From Methanoculleus thermophilus (lineage in GTDB: Archaea > Halobacteriota > Methanomicrobia > Methanomicrobiales > Methanoculleaceae), in contig NZ_BCNX01000006.1 in assembly GCF_001571405.1 (NCBI RefSeq), positions 434,001 to 498,000 of the forward strand: a DNA stretch of 64,000 bases, written 5' to 3'. The notes beneath the pieces are model-generated. The model was not told the origin of the DNA. It saw nothing but the letters and a program-made list of their open reading frames with translations, and did no database searches. Below are positions 61,934 to 64,000 of the stretch, piece after piece (the stretch's first letter is position 1; each line of letters opens with the position of its first letter). The position numbers and the translations under genes were made by a program.

Positions 61934-62464
61934 ATGGCAGAGCAATCGCGAAGAAGCGGCGAGCAGGCGTTGAAGGAGAGGAATCCCACCCGGATCACTG
62001 CAGAGCCCGGAAAGCAGGAACTGATCATCGTCCGTGAGTTCGATGCTCCGCGAGACCTTGTCTTTTTGGCCCACACCGACCCGAAACTCTATGAGCAGTG
62101 GATCGGTCCGCGGGGCTACACCACGAAGATAGAGGCGTTTGAGGCCCGGAGCGGTGGGAACTGGCGGTACGTTCAGAAGGATAAGGACGGGAGCGAGTAC
62201 GGGTTCCACGGGGTGTTCCACGATGTGACGCCGCCCGAGCGGATCATCCAGACGTTCGAGTACGAGGGGCTCCCGGAGTCCGGTCATGTCGTCCTCGAGG
62301 AGGGGAGGTTCGAGGAGCTGCCCGGCAACCGGACGAGGTTCACCGGCAGGTCGGTCTTCCTCTCGGTGGAGGATCGCGATGGGATGGTGCAGTCCGGCAT
62401 GGAGGAGGGTTTGAAGGACTCTTTCTTGCGGCTCGACGAGCTCCTGGAGAGACTGCAGAAGTAG
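61934..62464 (+). CDS. AHSA1/SRPBCC-domain protein
   Basis: A protein of about 176 residues. A charged N-terminal arm (1-35) precedes an SRPBCC/AHSA1 domain: [46 protein letters not shown] and [18 protein letters not shown]. This helix-grip fold binds hydrophobic ligands; relatives include Aha1 and various stress proteins. AAAGGAG lies nine bases before the ATG at 61934. It stands alone. Confidence 0.85.
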   Translation: MAEQSRRSGEQALKERNPTRITAEPGKQELIIVREFDAPRDLVFLAHTDPKLYEQWIGPRGYTTKIEAFEARSGGNWRYVQKDKDGSEYGFHGVFHDVTPPERIIQTFEYEGLPESGHVVLEEGRFEELPGNRTRFTGRSVFLSVEDRDGMVQSGMEEGLKDSFLRLDELLERLQK

Positions 62465-62521
62465 ATGTAGGCCGATAGGGGGTTCTCGATCCACCCTCCC
62501 ATCCATGAGCCCGGCTTCCGG

Positions 62522-62790
62522 TCACCCCGGCGGGCTGACCGTCGCGGCGGAGAGGAGCGCGCGGACCTCCCCGCGGATGGAGTGAGTTTCTCCGGTGATG
62601 GTGAACCCGGCGCTGGACCGGATATCGCTCGAACTGCTGCCCGCGCTCACCTCCACCGGACCGGGCTCTAGGTCGAGCCGGGCGAACCCGACGAGCTGCT
62701 GTGCGGGGGGTCACGCCGGTGGCGGTGTCGGCGGCGTAGAGTTGCACGACCTCGGTCCCGCGCCGGGTCCTCGTGTTGGTGACGGTGAGC
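62522..62790 (-). pseudogene. Decayed C-terminal fragment of a GH3 beta-glucosidase
   Basis: On the minus strand one frame reads SLTVTNTRTRRGTEVVQLYA and stays in frame to about 62700. A second frame then carries QQLVGFARLDLEPG, and later SAGFTITGE close to a TGA at 62522-62524. Together they follow the fibronectin-like C-terminal domain of GH3 glucosidases, but with a frameshift and an apparent deletion. The gap 62465-62865 contains nothing else. It lies directly downstream of an intact GH3 gene, so it is probably the residue of a tandem copy. Confidence 0.65.
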
Positions 62791-62865
62791 GAGGGGGTTT
62801 CTTCTGCCGATTTTTTCCGGTGTTACAGCCTTTTGTACCATATCATCCTCTCTCGCCGGGATCGG

Positions 62866-64000
62866 TCAACTCCCAAACAGCCTCGCGGATAACCAGGTCT
62901 CGCCTGTCAATACCAGATCCGTGGCTGATTTCCCGATCGCCACCCGGTATGTTCCTTCTGCAATGCGCCACCTGCCGGCTTCTTCGTCGAATCGTGCAAG
63001 CAGGCGGGGGTCGGCCTCGATCGTCACCTGCCGTCTCTCACCCGGCCCGAGCAGGACGCGCTGGAATCCGAGAAGCCGCATCCGCCTCTCACCCGCCGCC
63101 TCCGTCAGATACACCTGTGGTACGTCCGCACCCTCGCGTTCGCCGGTGTTCGTCACGGTGAACCTCGCCGTGATCGTCTCGCCGCCGCCGACCGCAAGAT
63201 CGCTGTAGGCAAACGTCGTGTAACTCAACCCGTGGCCGAAGGGGAAGAGCGGTGTATCACCCGTCTTTGCGAACCAGCGGTAACCGACCTCCGCGCCTTC
63301 GTCGTAATGGATGGTGGTCGGTGTGCCCCACGGCGTGCCGAGGCCGGGGAGGTCCGGCCTCGGAGTCTGGGCGAGGTCGGCCGGGAAGGTAATCGGCAGA
63401 CGGCCGGAGGGGTTTACCGTCCCGGTGAGCACCTCGGCGATCGCCTGTCCGCCGGCCTGTCCTGGATACCACGCCTGGACGACCGCCTTCACCTTATCCA
63501 GCCACGGCATCGCGACCGGGTTGCCGGTCTCCAGCACCACGACGGTGTTCGGATTGGCAGACGCCACGGCCTCGATGGCGGCGTCCTGGCCCCAGGGCAG
63601 CGAGAGATCGGCGATGTCGAAGCCTTCGCCCTCGACGCGGATCCCGAAGACGATGGCGACGTCCGAGCGTCGTGCGAGCAGAACCGCCTCCGCCGGCGTC
63701 TGTCCGGGGTCAAACTCGATCTCCGCTGAGGGCAGGAGTCTCTTCAGCTCCTCAAGAGGTGACGACGGGAGAAGGTAGAGGTTCCGTGCGCGCCCCAGGG
63801 GCCCCGGGCCGCCGATCTTGACGATACCTGCATACCCACCCCCCGGGAGCACCGCACCCGATCCGGTGCCGCTCGGGACACCGAGCTGCGCGTAGCCGCC
63901 GATCACTGCGATCTTGAGCGGTCTTTCGGTCGCGAGCGGCAGGATGCCGTCGTTCTTCAATAGCACGATACCCTGCCGGGCGGTCTCGAGGGCGATCTCG
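62866..64000 (-). CDS. GH3 beta-glucosidase-like hydrolase (N-terminal part outside window)
   Basis: The C-terminal 378 or so residues of a family 3 glycoside hydrolase. The visible part starts within EIALETARQGIVLLKNDGIL and has the second alpha/beta sandwich (IAVIGGYAQL, GRLPITFPADL) and the closing fibronectin III-like domain (TPLFPFGHGLSYTTF, FTVTNTGEREGADVPQVYL). The nucleophile Asp of the first domain lies outside the window. Substrates may be glucosides or cello-oligomers. A methanogen normally does not live on sugars, so this gene, next to a decayed copy, may have been acquired. Confidence 0.88.
   Translation of the reverse strand, partial: EIALETARQGIVLLKNDGILPLATERPLKIAVIGGYAQLGVPSGTGSGAVLPGGGYAGIVKIGGPGPLGRARNLYLLPSSPLEELKRLLPSAEIEFDPGQTPAEAVLLARRSDVAIVFGIRVEGEGFDIADLSLPWGQDAAIEAVASANPNTVVVLETGNPVAMPWLDKVKAVVQAWYPGQAGGQAIAEVLTGTVNPSGRLPITFPADLAQTPRPDLPGLGTPWGTPTTIHYDEGAEVGYRWFAKTGDTPLFPFGHGLSYTTFAYSDLAVGGGETITARFTVTNTGEREGADVPQVYLTEAAGERRMRLLGFQRVLLGPGERRQVTIEADPRLLARFDEEAGRWRIAEGTYRVAIGKSATDLVLTGETWLSARLFGS

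Noticed and set aside
1-64000. Search for tRNA, rRNA and CRISPR arrays
   Set aside because: No T-loop with a matching cloverleaf, no rRNA-like stretch and no regular repeat-spacer array were seen. Sequences such as GTTCGAAC occur only inside protein genes.

Overview
The window reads as chromosome of a methanogenic euryarchaeon of the order Methanomicrobiales, most likely Methanoculleus or a close relative. This is inferred from gene content and high GC, not from a database match. Supporting genes are an archaeal histone, RadA, an RPA-type single-strand binding protein, an archaeal ATP-dependent DNA ligase, NreA with a PCNA-binding tail, DapL-type lysine biosynthesis, a separate GMP synthase ATPase subunit, and the methanogen-specific DUF1890/DUF1894 pair next to FdhD. 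Many genes have an archaeal TATA box about 25-30 bases before the start codon, which implies leaderless or very short-leader transcripts. I see no tRNA, rRNA or CRISPR array.

Layout. 0-3.2 kb: a CBS-domain protein cut by the window edge, histone, PRC-barrel protein, phosphoglycolate phosphatase and radA. 3.3-7.0 kb: an rpa-lysA-dapL cluster on the minus strand. 7.4-9.2 kb: cutA-fdhD-DUF1890-DUF1894. 9.2-12.9 kb: a PKD surface protein with a damaged-looking 5' end, and a receiver-PAS-PAS-GAF-histidine kinase. 13-19.4 kb: tspO, then a tight minus-strand operon pyrG-guaAb-argD-hisC-adenylate kinase-like-CDP-alcohol phosphatidyltransferase. 19.5-23.7 kb: a thioesterase, a small unknown protein, two SdrD-like secreted proteins and a possible small RNA. 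24-26.4 kb: DJ-1 protein, glycosyltransferase and an OB-HD nuclease-like protein. 26.5-29.2 kb: a copper ATPase with an overlapping 49-residue YHS protein. 29.3-31.4 kb: two HEAT-repeat proteins. 31.5-32.8 kb: hisD.

32.85-47.7 kb is the most interesting part, a molybdenum/tungsten island. It holds a dead tupA fragment, a complete tupABC, wtpBC with only a possible remnant of wtpA, a MOT1-type molybdate transporter, two tandem MscS channels, two possible regulatory or unknown small genes, a homologue of the molybdenum storage protein MoSto, a small TiaS-like protein, and a second complete tupABC. A 97-bp MITE-like element with perfect 13-bp terminal inverted repeats and an 8-bp target duplication sits in the first tupA promoter. 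A 20-bp inverted-repeat motif recurs in front of the tup and wtp transporters. Together these suggest uptake, storage and controlled release of Mo or W, which methanogens need for formylmethanofuran dehydrogenase and formate dehydrogenase. FdhD at 7.7 kb belongs to that same need.

47.8-64 kb: an ABC-class ATPase, an MBL-fold hydrolase, a PAS-only sensor, a helical-repeat protein, DNA ligase and NreA (convergent), DUF2117, AIM24-like and HNH-like proteins, a YgiQ radical SAM protein with a DUF296 protein, a membrane acyltransferase, an AHSA1-type protein, and a GH3 beta-glucosidase that runs off the window next to a decayed GH3 fragment.
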